The notes below the pieces were generated by a model. The model was not told where the DNA came from and made no database searches. It saw nothing but the letters and a program-made list of their open reading frames with translations. DNA of 22,003 nt from an uncultured Lachnospiraceae bacterium (GTDB lineage: Bacteria > Bacillota > Clostridia > Lachnospirales > Lachnospiraceae): the NCBI GenBank assembly GCA_910586315.1, contig CAJUIP010000047.1, positions 1-22,003 of the forward strand. The letters run 5' to 3'. Below are positions 7,852 to 15,647 of the stretch, piece after piece. Every line of letters starts with the position of its first letter. Positions within the stretch are counted from its first letter, which is position 1. The position numbers and the translations under genes were made by a program.

Positions 7852-9315
7852 ATGACAGAAGGAAAGAAAAAGATTCTGAGCTATATCGATGAAAAGGCGG
7901 ATGTGATTACGGATACCTCCGATAAGATCTGGGAGTATGCGGAGCTGTCTTTAAGAGAGTATAAATCCGGGGATCTGTACGCGAAGGTATTAAAGGAGGA
8001 GGGGTTTGAGGTTGAGCATCCCTTCTGCGGCATTGAGACCGCATTCAGGGCTTCCTATGGAAGCGGCAAACCGGTGATCGGCATTCTGGCTGAGTACGAT
8101 GCCCTCACAGGCCTTTCCCAGGAGGCAGGCTCCACAGAGAGAAAGGAGCTGGTCCCCAATGGAAACGGACATGGCTGCGGCCATAATCTTTTGGGGGCGG
8201 GCTCTATGGCGGCCGCCTTTGCCGTGAAGCATTATCTGGAGGAAAAGGGCGAGGGAAGCGGAAAAGTCATCCTTTACGGCTGCCCCGGTGAAGAAGGTGC
8301 TGCCACAAAGGCCTTTATGGCGAGAGACGGCGTGTTTGCGGAGTGCGACGCGGCCCTTACCTGGCACCCCGGCAATGTGAATCAGGTAACCTCCGGCACC
8401 TGCAACACCTGTATCCAGACCGAGTACAAGTTTACAGGCATCGCCTCCCATGCGGCGGGGGCTCCGGATAAGGGACGTTCTGCCCTGGACGCCGTGGAGC
8501 TTATGAACATCGGCGTACAGTTCTTGCGCGAGCATATGCCGGACGGTGCCAGAATCCATTATTCCATCACAGACGCGGGCGGAGATTCTCCCAACGTAGT
8601 ACAGCCAAGAGCCCAGGTCCTTTACATGGTTCGTTCCGTATGGGCAAAGGATGCCCTGGCGCTTCAGGAGAGAGTGGACCGGATTGCCCTGGCAGCTTCC
8701 ATGATGACGGATACGAAAATGGAAAAGAAATTCATCGACGGCTGTTCCAACACCGTTCCCAATAAGGCGTTAGAATCCCTGTTATGGAAGAATTTCAACG
8801 AAGTGGGGCTTCCCTCCTACACAAAAGAAGAGCTTGCCTATGCAAAGGCGATCTATGATTCTGTGGAAATGAAGAGCACAGAGCTTCCGGGGGATGCGGT
8901 CGATGAAAGCCAGGAGATTTATGATTTTGTGGATGAAAAGTCCTGCCATGGAACGACTCCCATGAATGAGTTCCTTGTTCCCTACCATTATTCTGAAAAA
9001 CAGAGAATGGGTTCCACGGACGTTGGCGATGTGAGCTGGTGCGTCCCCACGGCGCAGATCAACACGGCCACCTATCCGGCGCAGGCCCCGGGACATTCCT
9101 GGCAGAATGTATCCTGCGGCCACACCTCCATTGCCCATAAGGGCGTGCTGACGGCCGGAAAGGTCCTTGCGGCCGCGGCGATTGATCTGATAGAAAAGCC
9201 GGAAGTGTTAAAGGAAGCCAAAGACGAGTACGAAAAGAAGATGAAACGCTACGGCGGATATTACTGTCCGGTTCCCGAGGGCGCAGTACCTGTGGTTCCG
9301 GGAGAAAAAATGTAA
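7852..9315 (+). CDS. M20 family amidohydrolase, AbgB-like
   Basis: This cytoplasmic metallo-hydrolase of 487 residues is in the size range of AbgB (p-aminobenzoyl-glutamate hydrolase subunit). Metal-site motifs of the M20D group are present: HGCGHN (His107-Asn112), GEE (Glu147-Glu148) and WHPG. The dimerisation domain contains FTGIASHAAGAPDKGRSALDA. GGGAGG lies before the ATG, 13 nt after the ATPase gene, so it is the fourth gene of the transport operon. The context suggests that the transporter brings in an amino acid conjugate, or a mix of them, which this enzyme deacylates. The exact substrate is unknown; other M20D enzymes split N-acyl or peptide bonds. It lacks a signal peptide. Confidence 0.88.
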   Translation: MTEGKKKILSYIDEKADVITDTSDKIWEYAELSLREYKSGDLYAKVLKEEGFEVEHPFCGIETAFRASYGSGKPVIGILAEYDALTGLSQEAGSTERKELVPNGNGHGCGHNLLGAGSMAAAFAVKHYLEEKGEGSGKVILYGCPGEEGAATKAFMARDGVFAECDAALTWHPGNVNQVTSGTCNTCIQTEYKFTGIASHAAGAPDKGRSALDAVELMNIGVQFLREHMPDGARIHYSITDAGGDSPNVVQPRAQVLYMVRSVWAKDALALQERVDRIALAASMMTDTKMEKKFIDGCSNTVPNKALESLLWKNFNEVGLPSYTKEELAYAKAIYDSVEMKSTELPGDAVDESQEIYDFVDEKSCHGTTPMNEFLVPYHYSEKQRMGSTDVGDVSWCVPTAQINTATYPAQAPGHSWQNVSCGHTSIAHKGVLTAGKVLAAAAIDLIEKPEVLKEAKDEYEKKMKRYGGYYCPVPEGAVPVVPGEKM

Positions 9316-9352
9316 CGGCCCCAGCAGACATGTTTAGATTGCTGCCCGCATA

Positions 9353-9448
9353 AACTATGAGAAACACGCTTTGCGAGTTTCTCAAGTTATCGCGGCAGTC
9401 GCCAAGGTCTCGTGCAAGCACGGACTTTGGCTCGTTGATCGCGTAAAT
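9353..9448 (-). repeat. 96-bp structured repeat, copy 1
   Basis: All 96 bases equal the reverse complement of 21892-21987. Read on the minus strand it starts ATTTACGCG directly after the T-run of the terminator at 9450-9493. It can fold into two hairpins: a long one (outer TTACGCG / CGCGATAA; inner CCAAAGTC...GACCTTGG with CGTGC/GCACG) and a compact one (GAGAAAC, CGC, loop AAA, GCG, GTTTCTC). No open frame fills it. Full identity between distant copies suggests a dispersed element of recent spread or strong constraint. Confidence 0.9.
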
Positions 9449-9449
9449 G

Positions 9450-9493
9450 AAAAACGGCTGTCAGAAATGAAAAATTTCTGGCGGCCGTTTTGA
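9450..9493. terminator. Bidirectional terminator between convergent operons
   Basis: AAAACGGC-GTCAGAAAT pairs imperfectly with ATTTCTG-GC-GCCGTTTT, leaving a U-run after the stem on both strands. It separates the rightward transporter/hydrolase operon from the leftward gene pair ending at 9528. On the minus strand the 96-bp repeat begins immediately after it. Confidence 0.78.
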
Positions 9494-9527
9494 TATGCCT
9501 CTGCCCGTACGATTAAGAAAGGCAGGA

Positions 9528-10193
9528 TCAGATCGGTGAATTCGGAAGGTCGCTGGCCTTTGGAAGCCCCGATTCATAATTGGCTCTGCGGATCAAAATA
9601 ATGAGTCCCAGAATAACGAGCACGACGCCGATGAGGAACATGACGCGCACGGCATTGAAGCTCACATAGCGGATCACGAGCGGAGTACCGAAGGCCTCGA
9701 TCTCGGCTTTTGTATATCCCAGTTCCTCCAGATACTCTTGGTAGTAGATTGCAACCTCTCCTTCCAGTACTTCTACATTCCCCTCCATGAAGATTGTGGT
9801 AGACGGTTCTGCTCCGGTCTGTAGAAATGTAAAGGTTTCCTCCGACAGCTTGTCTAAGGCGGCCACATCGGCCTGGCGGCACTTTAACCCGATATATCCG
9901 TTGGCAATGGGAATCAGATAATAATTGCCGTTTTTCCTGTCGCCGCTTCTGGAGCCGTCTGATCTTTGCGTGTAGCTGGTTTCCGATGCAAAATAGTCAA
10001 AGGCATAGACGACATCTCCGGCCACATGGGTTCCGGGTTTTACTTCAGCCCCGTCCAGCATATCCTCAAAGCTGACGGCCGGCTTGATGGAGACAAGGGC
10101 AGTGCCGGCTGTCTGGTATAATAAGACTCCGCCTATGACAAAAAGTAACAGGACATCACGTCCAAGTCCGCTAAAAAGTTTTTTGATATTCAA
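9528..10193 (-). CDS. Hypothetical membrane protein, TTG start
   Basis: I do not recognise this family with confidence. The 221-residue protein has one hydrophobic helix near the N-terminus (about residues 13-34), a soluble domain of about 145 residues presumably outside the cell (containing YAFDYFASETSYTQR and NGNYYLIPIANGYIGLK), and a second helix near residues 180-202 followed by a short basic tail. The start is TTG; GGGGG lies about 8 nt upstream and the next in-frame ATG is far inside the protein, so TTG is well supported. It lies 27 nt after the 10221-10829 gene on the same strand, in one operon. The shared mention of a 'YYLIPI' type strand in this protein and 'HLWVIPIG' in its neighbour hints that both process or sense something at the membrane, but no function is assigned. 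Confidence 0.78.
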   Translation of the reverse strand: MNIKKLFSGLGRDVLLLFVIGGVLLYQTAGTALVSIKPAVSFEDMLDGAEVKPGTHVAGDVVYAFDYFASETSYTQRSDGSRSGDRKNGNYYLIPIANGYIGLKCRQADVAALDKLSEETFTFLQTGAEPSTTIFMEGNVEVLEGEVAIYYQEYLEELGYTKAEIEAFGTPLVIRYVSFNAVRVMFLIGVVLVILGLIILIRRANYESGLPKASDLPNSPI

Positions 10194-10220
10194 AGCTTTT
10201 CCCCCTTTTATGTAATTTGG

Positions 10221-10829
10221 TTATTTTATCTTTCGCCCTCTTCGGTCAACGCCGAGGGCATCGTTTACGCGGTTCTGGAAAGCCTCTGCAAACGGGATGA
10301 ATTCCTTTGCCTCTTCCGGCTGCTGGATATTGACCTGACATTCTTTTCCCATTTTCGTGTTGCTTGCCTCCACAGACAGAATACAGAGATCTTTGGAATT
10401 CGGAAAATGAATTTCCAGACGTGCACTGTTTCCGCCAATATACGCAACATTTTCCGCAGTAAGACACATAGGCTGTGTGTAGACAATTTCCCCGTTCTCC
10501 ACTCCGATAGGGATAACCCAGAGATGGTCGGTCCTGTCTTTGTGGAAACCGACAGCATAGTAGTGATAAATTTCGCGGCGGTAGCTGCGGCTGCCATACA
10601 CTTCTTTGCTGTGGGCATAGGCGGCGGTATACTCATAACCGTCAGGAACCAGATTATTGACTAGTTTTCTGATCTCTTCTTTTTCCTTGCTGTTAACGCC
10701 CTTTTTCTCGTCAATGGAAATTTTGATATAGAGAACGATGACGGCAATTACGAAGAAAATGATTCCTATGATCAGAGCCTTCGGGCTTACGCCTATGGTT
10801 TCTGCCATTTTTTCAATCATATTTTCCAT
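10221..10829 (-). CDS. Hypothetical single-pass membrane protein
   Basis: Unrecognised family. The protein of 202 residues begins MENMIEKMAETIGVSPKALI, has one transmembrane helix (about residues 19-40, LIIGIIFFVIAVIVLYIKI), a charged stretch (DEKKGVNSKEKEEIRKL) and a soluble domain of about 140 residues, probably cytoplasmic or surface-exposed depending on topology, ending in a basic tail (DRRGRKIK). An open frame reaches back to 10961, but the start at 10829 is chosen because AAGGGGGGG lies about 10 nt upstream and the upstream extension has a Cys-rich, non-protein-like composition. It is the first gene of a two-gene leftward operon, divergent from the yesN-like gene. Confidence 0.75.
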   Translation of the reverse strand: MENMIEKMAETIGVSPKALIIGIIFFVIAVIVLYIKISIDEKKGVNSKEKEEIRKLVNNLVPDGYEYTAAYAHSKEVYGSRSYRREIYHYYAVGFHKDRTDHLWVIPIGVENGEIVYTQPMCLTAENVAYIGGNSARLEIHFPNSKDLCILSVEASNTKMGKECQVNIQQPEEAKEFIPFAEAFQNRVNDALGVDRRGRKIK

Positions 10830-10995
10830 ACATATTTCCCCCCCTTCCTGCATGGCAATGCCTGTTGACGGCAGACATGTCCATTTTGTTTTGCAAGCGT
10901 TCAGACGGCCCCAGACTCCTATATGCGTGCAGCCGCTGTGCTTTACACAGGGAACGTGCAAAGCTGTCTGGACGGATACATGAAAAATTTCAGGC

Positions 10996-11023
10996 TGCGT
11001 TCACAGGGTACCTGTGAACAGCA
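10996..11023. promoter_or_regulatory. Strong dyad, candidate operator
   Basis: GTTCACAGG (10999-11007), spacer GTA, CCTGTGAAC (11011-11019): perfect 9-bp arms. Outside them TGC (10996-10998) and GCA (11021-11023) also pair around one extra A. A dyad of this quality in a divergent gap normally marks a dimeric regulator site or a transcribed hairpin; no T-run follows. Confidence 0.6.
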
Positions 11024-11027
11024 ACAC

Positions 11028-11095
11028 AATTTTAGCACAAAAGTTACTTTTTGGGAAGATAGTTGCTAAAATTTGGAGAATCATGTATGCTAAAA
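11028..11095. promoter_or_regulatory. TGCTAAAA box cluster at the yesN-like promoter
   Basis: A perfect 10-bp inverted repeat, AATTTTAGCA (11028-11037) and TGCTAAAATT (11064-11073), is followed by a third TGCTAAAA at 11088-11095. The two direct copies are 24 bp apart and overlap the proposed -35 (11063-11068) and -10 (11086-11091) boxes. This fits an autoregulatory site, though the regulator is unknown. Confidence 0.45.
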
Positions 11096-11181
11096 AGGGA
11101 CGGTTCCGGGGGCAGTGCCGGAACGGTTACGCGAAGGATAATTATGGTAACATGTGTTCTGAAAAAAACGAGGCGTGAGAT

Positions 11182-12819
11182 ATGAATTTATACAGAATTA
11201 TTCTGGTGGATGATGAGGAAGAAGTAAGAAAAAGCATTATTCGGAAAATCGACTGGGAGGCAGTGGGATTTTCTGTGGCGGGGGACGCCGAAAACGGAGA
11301 GGATGCCCTGGAAAAAATTGAAGTTCTGGAACCGGATGTGGTGCTCACGGATATCCGCATGCCTTATATGGACGGACTGACTCTGGCTGAGAGACTCCGG
11401 CAGAAATATCCGTCTATAAAAATCGTGATTTTCTCCGGCTATGACGACTTTGAGTATGCGAAAAGAGCCATAAAGCTCAATGTTGCCGAATATATCTTAA
11501 AACCGGTGAATGTGGAGGAGCTGACGGCGATCTTAAAGCGGATTCGGGCCAATCTGGATGAGGAAATTGAGTTAAAGCGCAACGTGGACCGCCTGCGGGA
11601 AAACTATGTAAAGAGCCTGCCGATTTTAAAGGAACAGTTTCTGATGGATCTCATAAGCCGTCCGATGGAGGAAGACTTAGTGGACAGCCGTCTGGAAGAA
11701 TACGGGATCTCTCTGAAAGGCGCCAAGAAGTGGATTGCTTTGGCCGTGGACATTGAGCGGGAAGAGGTACAGGAAGACGGAAAGCTGCCGCTTCATGAGG
11801 AAAAGGGATTAATTCCTATTTCTGTCATGCAGATCATGGAGGGAAATTTAAAGGAGTATTACCGTCATGTGCTGTTTTCCTTTTCCAGAAGCGAAGGAAC
11901 GGAAATCGCCGGAATTGTGGCCATTGACGCGTCTAATACCCAGACATGGCTTATTAACATTCTGGGCGATATCTGCAAGGAGATACGGAAGATTCTTCAG
12001 GTGCCTGTGACTGTGGGAATCGGCCACAGTTCCCTGACGCTTAAGAATATATCTGTTTCTTTCCAGTCGGCAGTGGACGCCCTGGGATATAAGGCCATTG
12101 TGGGAAGCGGGAGTACGATTTACATCAATGACGTGGAGCCTGTAAGCGGCGGAAAGCTTTTGTTTGAAGGGAAGGACGAATCGGAACTGATTATGGCCAT
12201 AAAATTCGGCCCCGATGAAAAAATCAGGGAAGCCGTCGGGCAGATTATGGAACGGATGAATGCGGCAAAGGTCCATTTCAGACAGTACCAGGCTTATATG
12301 TTAAGTGTTTCCAACTGTGTGATTCAGTTAATTCAGCAGTATGACCTGGATATGGGACAGATTTTTGAAGCAGGCTCCGGAGGAGGAGACCCCTTTGCCG
12401 TGATCCCCCAGATTCTCAAAAAGGAGAACTTTTCCCAGTGGCTTCTGCCCCTGGCCATTCGAATCAACCGGGCCATGGATGAGGAGAGGGACCATGCGGC
12501 CAGGCAGACCATGGAACGGGCCAGACAGTATATCATGGACAATTATCAGGATCCCAACCTTTCGGTGGAACAGATCTGCCGCTATCTGCACATGAGTCCC
12601 GCCTATTTTTCCACCATGTTTAAAAAGGCCACCGGACAGACGTATGTGGCATACTTAACGGATGTGCGGCTTAATAAAGCTGTGGAGCTTTTAAATAAAA
12701 CGGATGATAAAACTTATGTGATTGCCTCCAGGGTGGGATACCAGGAACAGAATTATTTCAGCTATGTGTTTAAAAAAAAATTCGGTGTTTCCCCCACGAA
12801 ATTCAGAGGAAGCAAGTAA
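11182..12819 (+). CDS. YesN-type response regulator (receiver plus AraC HTH)
   Basis: This 545-residue cytoplasmic regulator is built as a receiver domain (residues 1-120; acidic Asp10/Asp11, phospho-acceptor Asp57 in VVLTDIRMP, Lys in YILKPVN), a long middle region (about 130-430) and a C-terminal AraC-type double helix-turn-helix (about 443-545: LSVEQICRYLHMSPAYFSTMFKK and the second helix ending FGVSPTKFRGSK). It should be phosphorylated by the kinase encoded 18 nt downstream and bind DNA upstream of the mgl genes and perhaps its own gene. The SD before the ATG is modest (ACGAGG). All residues needed for phosphorylation are present. Confidence 0.92.
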   Translation: MNLYRIILVDDEEEVRKSIIRKIDWEAVGFSVAGDAENGEDALEKIEVLEPDVVLTDIRMPYMDGLTLAERLRQKYPSIKIVIFSGYDDFEYAKRAIKLNVAEYILKPVNVEELTAILKRIRANLDEEIELKRNVDRLRENYVKSLPILKEQFLMDLISRPMEEDLVDSRLEEYGISLKGAKKWIALAVDIEREEVQEDGKLPLHEEKGLIPISVMQIMEGNLKEYYRHVLFSFSRSEGTEIAGIVAIDASNTQTWLINILGDICKEIRKILQVPVTVGIGHSSLTLKNISVSFQSAVDALGYKAIVGSGSTIYINDVEPVSGGKLLFEGKDESELIMAIKFGPDEKIREAVGQIMERMNAAKVHFRQYQAYMLSVSNCVIQLIQQYDLDMGQIFEAGSGGGDPFAVIPQILKKENFSQWLLPLAIRINRAMDEERDHAARQTMERARQYIMDNYQDPNLSVEQICRYLHMSPAYFSTMFKKATGQTYVAYLTDVRLNKAVELLNKTDDKTYVIASRVGYQEQNYFSYVFKKKFGVSPTKFRGSK

Positions 12820-12837
12820 GGGGGCCAGGGAGGAACC

Positions 12838-14637
12838 ATGCCTTTTAAAAAGCAGAAGGAGTATCTGGAAAACACCAGTATCCGGTACAGTATTTTTATC
12901 TATTTTACGGTGACTGCCTTTGCGGCCAGCATTTTCATCGGCCTGTCCTTATATACCAGATTGTCCGGAATCATATCGTCCTCCATTCAGGAGGAGAATC
13001 AGATCGTGATTCAGCAGGTGAACCGGACCTTAGACTCCTATCTTCGAAGTATCATGAAGCTGTCGGATTCTTTGTACTATGGCGTTATAAAAAATACGGA
13101 TTTGTCGGAGACATCGGTCAGCAGGGAAATGACGCTTTTGTATGATAATAATAAAGATAATATTGAAAAGATCGCGCTGTTTTCCAAAGATGGAGAGCTT
13201 TTGGAGGCGGTTCCGGCCGCCATGCTTAAGCCAAACGTGGATGTGACCGGGGAAACGTGGTTTATGACAGCCCTGGAGAGAACGGAAAACCAGCATTTTT
13301 CCATGCCCCATGTCCAGTATATTTTCGACAACAGCGAAAACCGCTACAACTGGGTGGTTTCCGTGTCCCGGGCGGTGGAGATTACCCAGGGTCCCTATAC
13401 CGCCCAGGGGATCCTCCTGATTGACGTGCGCTATGACAGTCTGGAACAGCTGTTTAACGGCATCAGCCTTGGAAACGGCGGATATGTTTATATGATCGGA
13501 AATGACGGGGAAATAATTTATCACCCGGACGGACAGCTCATTTATTCCGGTCAGGTCAGGGAAAATCACAAAGCGGCGGCCGGGTACCGGGACGGAAACC
13601 ATGAAGAAGAATTTCTTGGGGAAAAGCGGATGATTACCGTAAAAACTGTCGGGTATACGGGTTGGAAGCTCATCGGCGTGACACCCTACGGGGGAATTAC
13701 CTTAAATGCTGTGAAAACAAGACTTCTGGTGGTGTTTATCATTGCGTTTGTGGTCTTTCTCCTTTCCATTATTAATTCCTTTATCTCGTCGAGAATCACA
13801 GACCCCATCAAGGAGCTGGAAAAATCCGTCAATGAGATTGAGGCGGGAAATCTGGATGCAAAGGTGTATTCCGGAGGCTCCTATGAAACCAGGCATCTGG
13901 GAACGTCCATTCAAAATATGGCCAGCCGCATAAAAAAGTTAATGGAAGATGTTGTGGCGGAGCACGAGACGAAAAGAAAGAACGAGTTCGATATTTTACA
14001 GTCCCAGATCAATCCCCACTTTCTTTACAATACGCTGGATATTATTGTGTGGATGATTGAAAATGAAAAGCAGGCCGACGCCGTAAAGGCGGTGACGGCC
14101 CTGGCCAGATTTTTCCGTATCAGCCTCAGCAAGGGGAAGAGCATTATCACGGTGCGGGATGAGTTAGAGCATGTGAGAAATTATCTGACGATTCAGCATA
14201 TGCGGTTTAAAAACAGGTTTTCCTATGAAATCGAAGCCGGGGAAGACGTGATGGAGCTTGCAAGCCTTAAATTAATTCTTCAGCCTCTGGTGGAAAACGC
14301 GATTTACCACGGGATGGAGTTCATGGACGGAGACGGAGAAATCCGCATTCGCGTCTGGAAAGAAGGCGGGAATCTTTTTATGAGCGTTTCTGATAATGGT
14401 CTTGGCATGACCGAAGAGCAGGTACAGAAGATGCTTACGAATGCAGAACATGTGCCGTCCAGGCGCGGCTCCGGCATCGGCGTTAGAAATGTCAATGAGC
14501 GGATTAAACTTTATTTTGGAAAGGATTACGGACTGACCATCGAATCGGAGCTGGATGTGGGAACCCGTGTGACGGCCCGTCTGCGTGCGGTTCCGTATGA
14601 AGGAATTTCGGAAGGGGGGATCCGCGATGTCAAATAG
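12838..14637 (+). CDS. YesM/LytS-type sensor histidine kinase
   Basis: This 599-residue membrane kinase has a first helix (about 18-40), an extracellular sensor domain (about 45-290) of dCache-like look (GGYVYMIGNDGEIIYHPDG), a second helix (296-316), a HAMP domain (from SSRITDPIKELEKSV), the His_kinase domain with phosphorylated His394 in QINPHFLYN, and an ATPase domain with N-box LQPLVENAIYHG (Asn487) and glycine boxes SDNGLGM and GSGIGVRN. It would phosphorylate the YesN-like partner. GGGAGGA lies 3-4 nt before the ATG. Its end overlaps the next gene by 11 nt, so kinase and tethered binding protein are translated together, which suggests a physical complex. Confidence 0.94.
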   Translation: MPFKKQKEYLENTSIRYSIFIYFTVTAFAASIFIGLSLYTRLSGIISSSIQEENQIVIQQVNRTLDSYLRSIMKLSDSLYYGVIKNTDLSETSVSREMTLLYDNNKDNIEKIALFSKDGELLEAVPAAMLKPNVDVTGETWFMTALERTENQHFSMPHVQYIFDNSENRYNWVVSVSRAVEITQGPYTAQGILLIDVRYDSLEQLFNGISLGNGGYVYMIGNDGEIIYHPDGQLIYSGQVRENHKAAAGYRDGNHEEEFLGEKRMITVKTVGYTGWKLIGVTPYGGITLNAVKTRLLVVFIIAFVVFLLSIINSFISSRITDPIKELEKSVNEIEAGNLDAKVYSGGSYETRHLGTSIQNMASRIKKLMEDVVAEHETKRKNEFDILQSQINPHFLYNTLDIIVWMIENEKQADAVKAVTALARFFRISLSKGKSIITVRDELEHVRNYLTIQHMRFKNRFSYEIEAGEDVMELASLKLILQPLVENAIYHGMEFMDGDGEIRIRVWKEGGNLFMSVSDNGLGMTEEQVQKMLTNAEHVPSRRGSGIGVRNVNERIKLYFGKDYGLTIESELDVGTRVTARLRAVPYEGISEGGIRDVK

Positions 14638-15598
14638 AGAGAAAGTGTTATGGTGCACCGCGGCCGGCCTGCTTGTCTTTTTGTTCCTGCTTTCTTCCAC
14701 GGATTTGATTATAAAAGAGAAGAAAAGAGAGGTATATCCGATTTCGGTAATCGTGGAGGATACGAATGACGAATATTATGCGAATTTTAAGAAGGGGATG
14801 GATAAGGCGGCGGAAAAATACCAGGCCGACGTGAATTTTATTACCCTTTACCAGGCAGATAACGAAGAGGAACAGATGGAGATGATGCAGCGGGAAATCA
14901 AGGATGGGGCGAGGGCCGTGGTTCTGGCTCCTGTGAACGAATCCGGCTCCATTATGCGGATTGATGAAATTTCCCCCAATTGCCCGGTCATTCTCTTAGG
15001 TTCCACCCGCGTCAATGATTCCGTGGCTGCTTCCATATCCGTAAATGGATATGAAACAGGAAGAGAGCTGGCCGAGCAGGCAGTAAAGGAGGAATCCTTG
15101 GACAATCCTGTGTGGATTTTTACGGAGGGGCTTTCCTATACGGGAAATACGGATCTGTATGATGGAGTCCGTTCCGTTCTGGATGAGATGGGATTTTCTT
15201 ACCGGCTGGTGGAGCGAAAAAATGAAGATACCTACCGTCAGGCCATTGAGGAGACCGTGTATCCGGATGCCAGACAGGCGGCGATCATTGCCATGGATGC
15301 GAAATCCCTGGATGAGGCTTCTGACATCATCGGCGGCAGCACCGTATATGCGGAGCATGTGACCGGACTTTACGGGATTGGATGCAACACGGCCATCTTA
15401 AGAAAAATGGACCGGGGTCTCATTAAGGGGATCATGGCGGTCAATGATTATGACGAGGGGTATTTATGTATCCGCACGGCGGTGGAAGCCATACAGGGAA
15501 TGTGGCTCAGGGAACAGATGTTTATGGAGTCCTATTATATTACAGGGGAAGACTTAAGGGAGCGAAGGTATGAGAAGCTTCTGTATCCCATGGAATAA
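14627..15598 (+). CDS. Membrane-tethered periplasmic-binding-protein homologue 1
   Basis: The protein of 323 residues starts MSNREKVLWC, has one N-terminal helix (about 8-25) without a lipobox, and then a type 1 sugar-binding fold (Peripla_BP_4/LacI-like), with paired lobes seen in VNGYETGRELAEQAV and MAVNDYDEGYLCIRTAVEAI. The start at 14627 is chosen over 14585 because GAAGGGGGGA lies about 7 nt upstream. It overlaps the kinase gene by 11 nt. A binding protein tied to the membrane and coupled to a sensor kinase, with no transporter of its own, probably presents ligand state to the kinase, as XylFII does for LytS in clostridial xylose sensing. Ligand-contact residues of MglB are not recognisable here, so its ligand may differ or be absent. 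Confidence 0.85.
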   Translation: MSNREKVLWCTAAGLLVFLFLLSSTDLIIKEKKREVYPISVIVEDTNDEYYANFKKGMDKAAEKYQADVNFITLYQADNEEEQMEMMQREIKDGARAVVLAPVNESGSIMRIDEISPNCPVILLGSTRVNDSVAASISVNGYETGRELAEQAVKEESLDNPVWIFTEGLSYTGNTDLYDGVRSVLDEMGFSYRLVERKNEDTYRQAIEETVYPDARQAAIIAMDAKSLDEASDIIGGSTVYAEHVTGLYGIGCNTAILRKMDRGLIKGIMAVNDYDEGYLCIRTAVEAIQGMWLREQMFMESYYITGEDLRERRYEKLLYPME

Positions 15599-15647
15599 AA
15601 AGGAATTAGGGGCTTTCGTATGAAATAAAAACGGGAGGAACAAAAAA

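Larger units (their letters stand above)
10830..11181. promoter_or_regulatory. Divergent intergenic region with several dyads
   Basis: This 352-bp gap separates the leftward hypothetical pair from the rightward sensor locus. It holds a possible stem CCAGAC/GTCTGG (10911-10916, 10966-10971) enclosing CTGTG-CTTTA-CACAG (10936-10950); a near-perfect dyad at 10996-11023; AATTTTAGCA/TGCTAAAATT (11028-11073); a weak promoter TTGCTA-17-TATGCT (11063-11091); and a GC-rich hairpin with TTCCGG/CCGGAA near 11102-11126 without a T-run. It is probably the control centre for both operons. No clear leftward promoter could be chosen. Confidence 0.5.

Noticed and set aside
9353..9448. Group II intron fragment
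   Set aside because: Its place after a terminator resembles group IIC insertion sites, but no domain V type hairpin or reverse transcriptase sequence is visible.
10830..10961. N-terminal extension of the leftward hypothetical protein
   Set aside because: The extension has several Cys and no sense of a domain, and the strong RBS sits just before the internal ATG at 10829.
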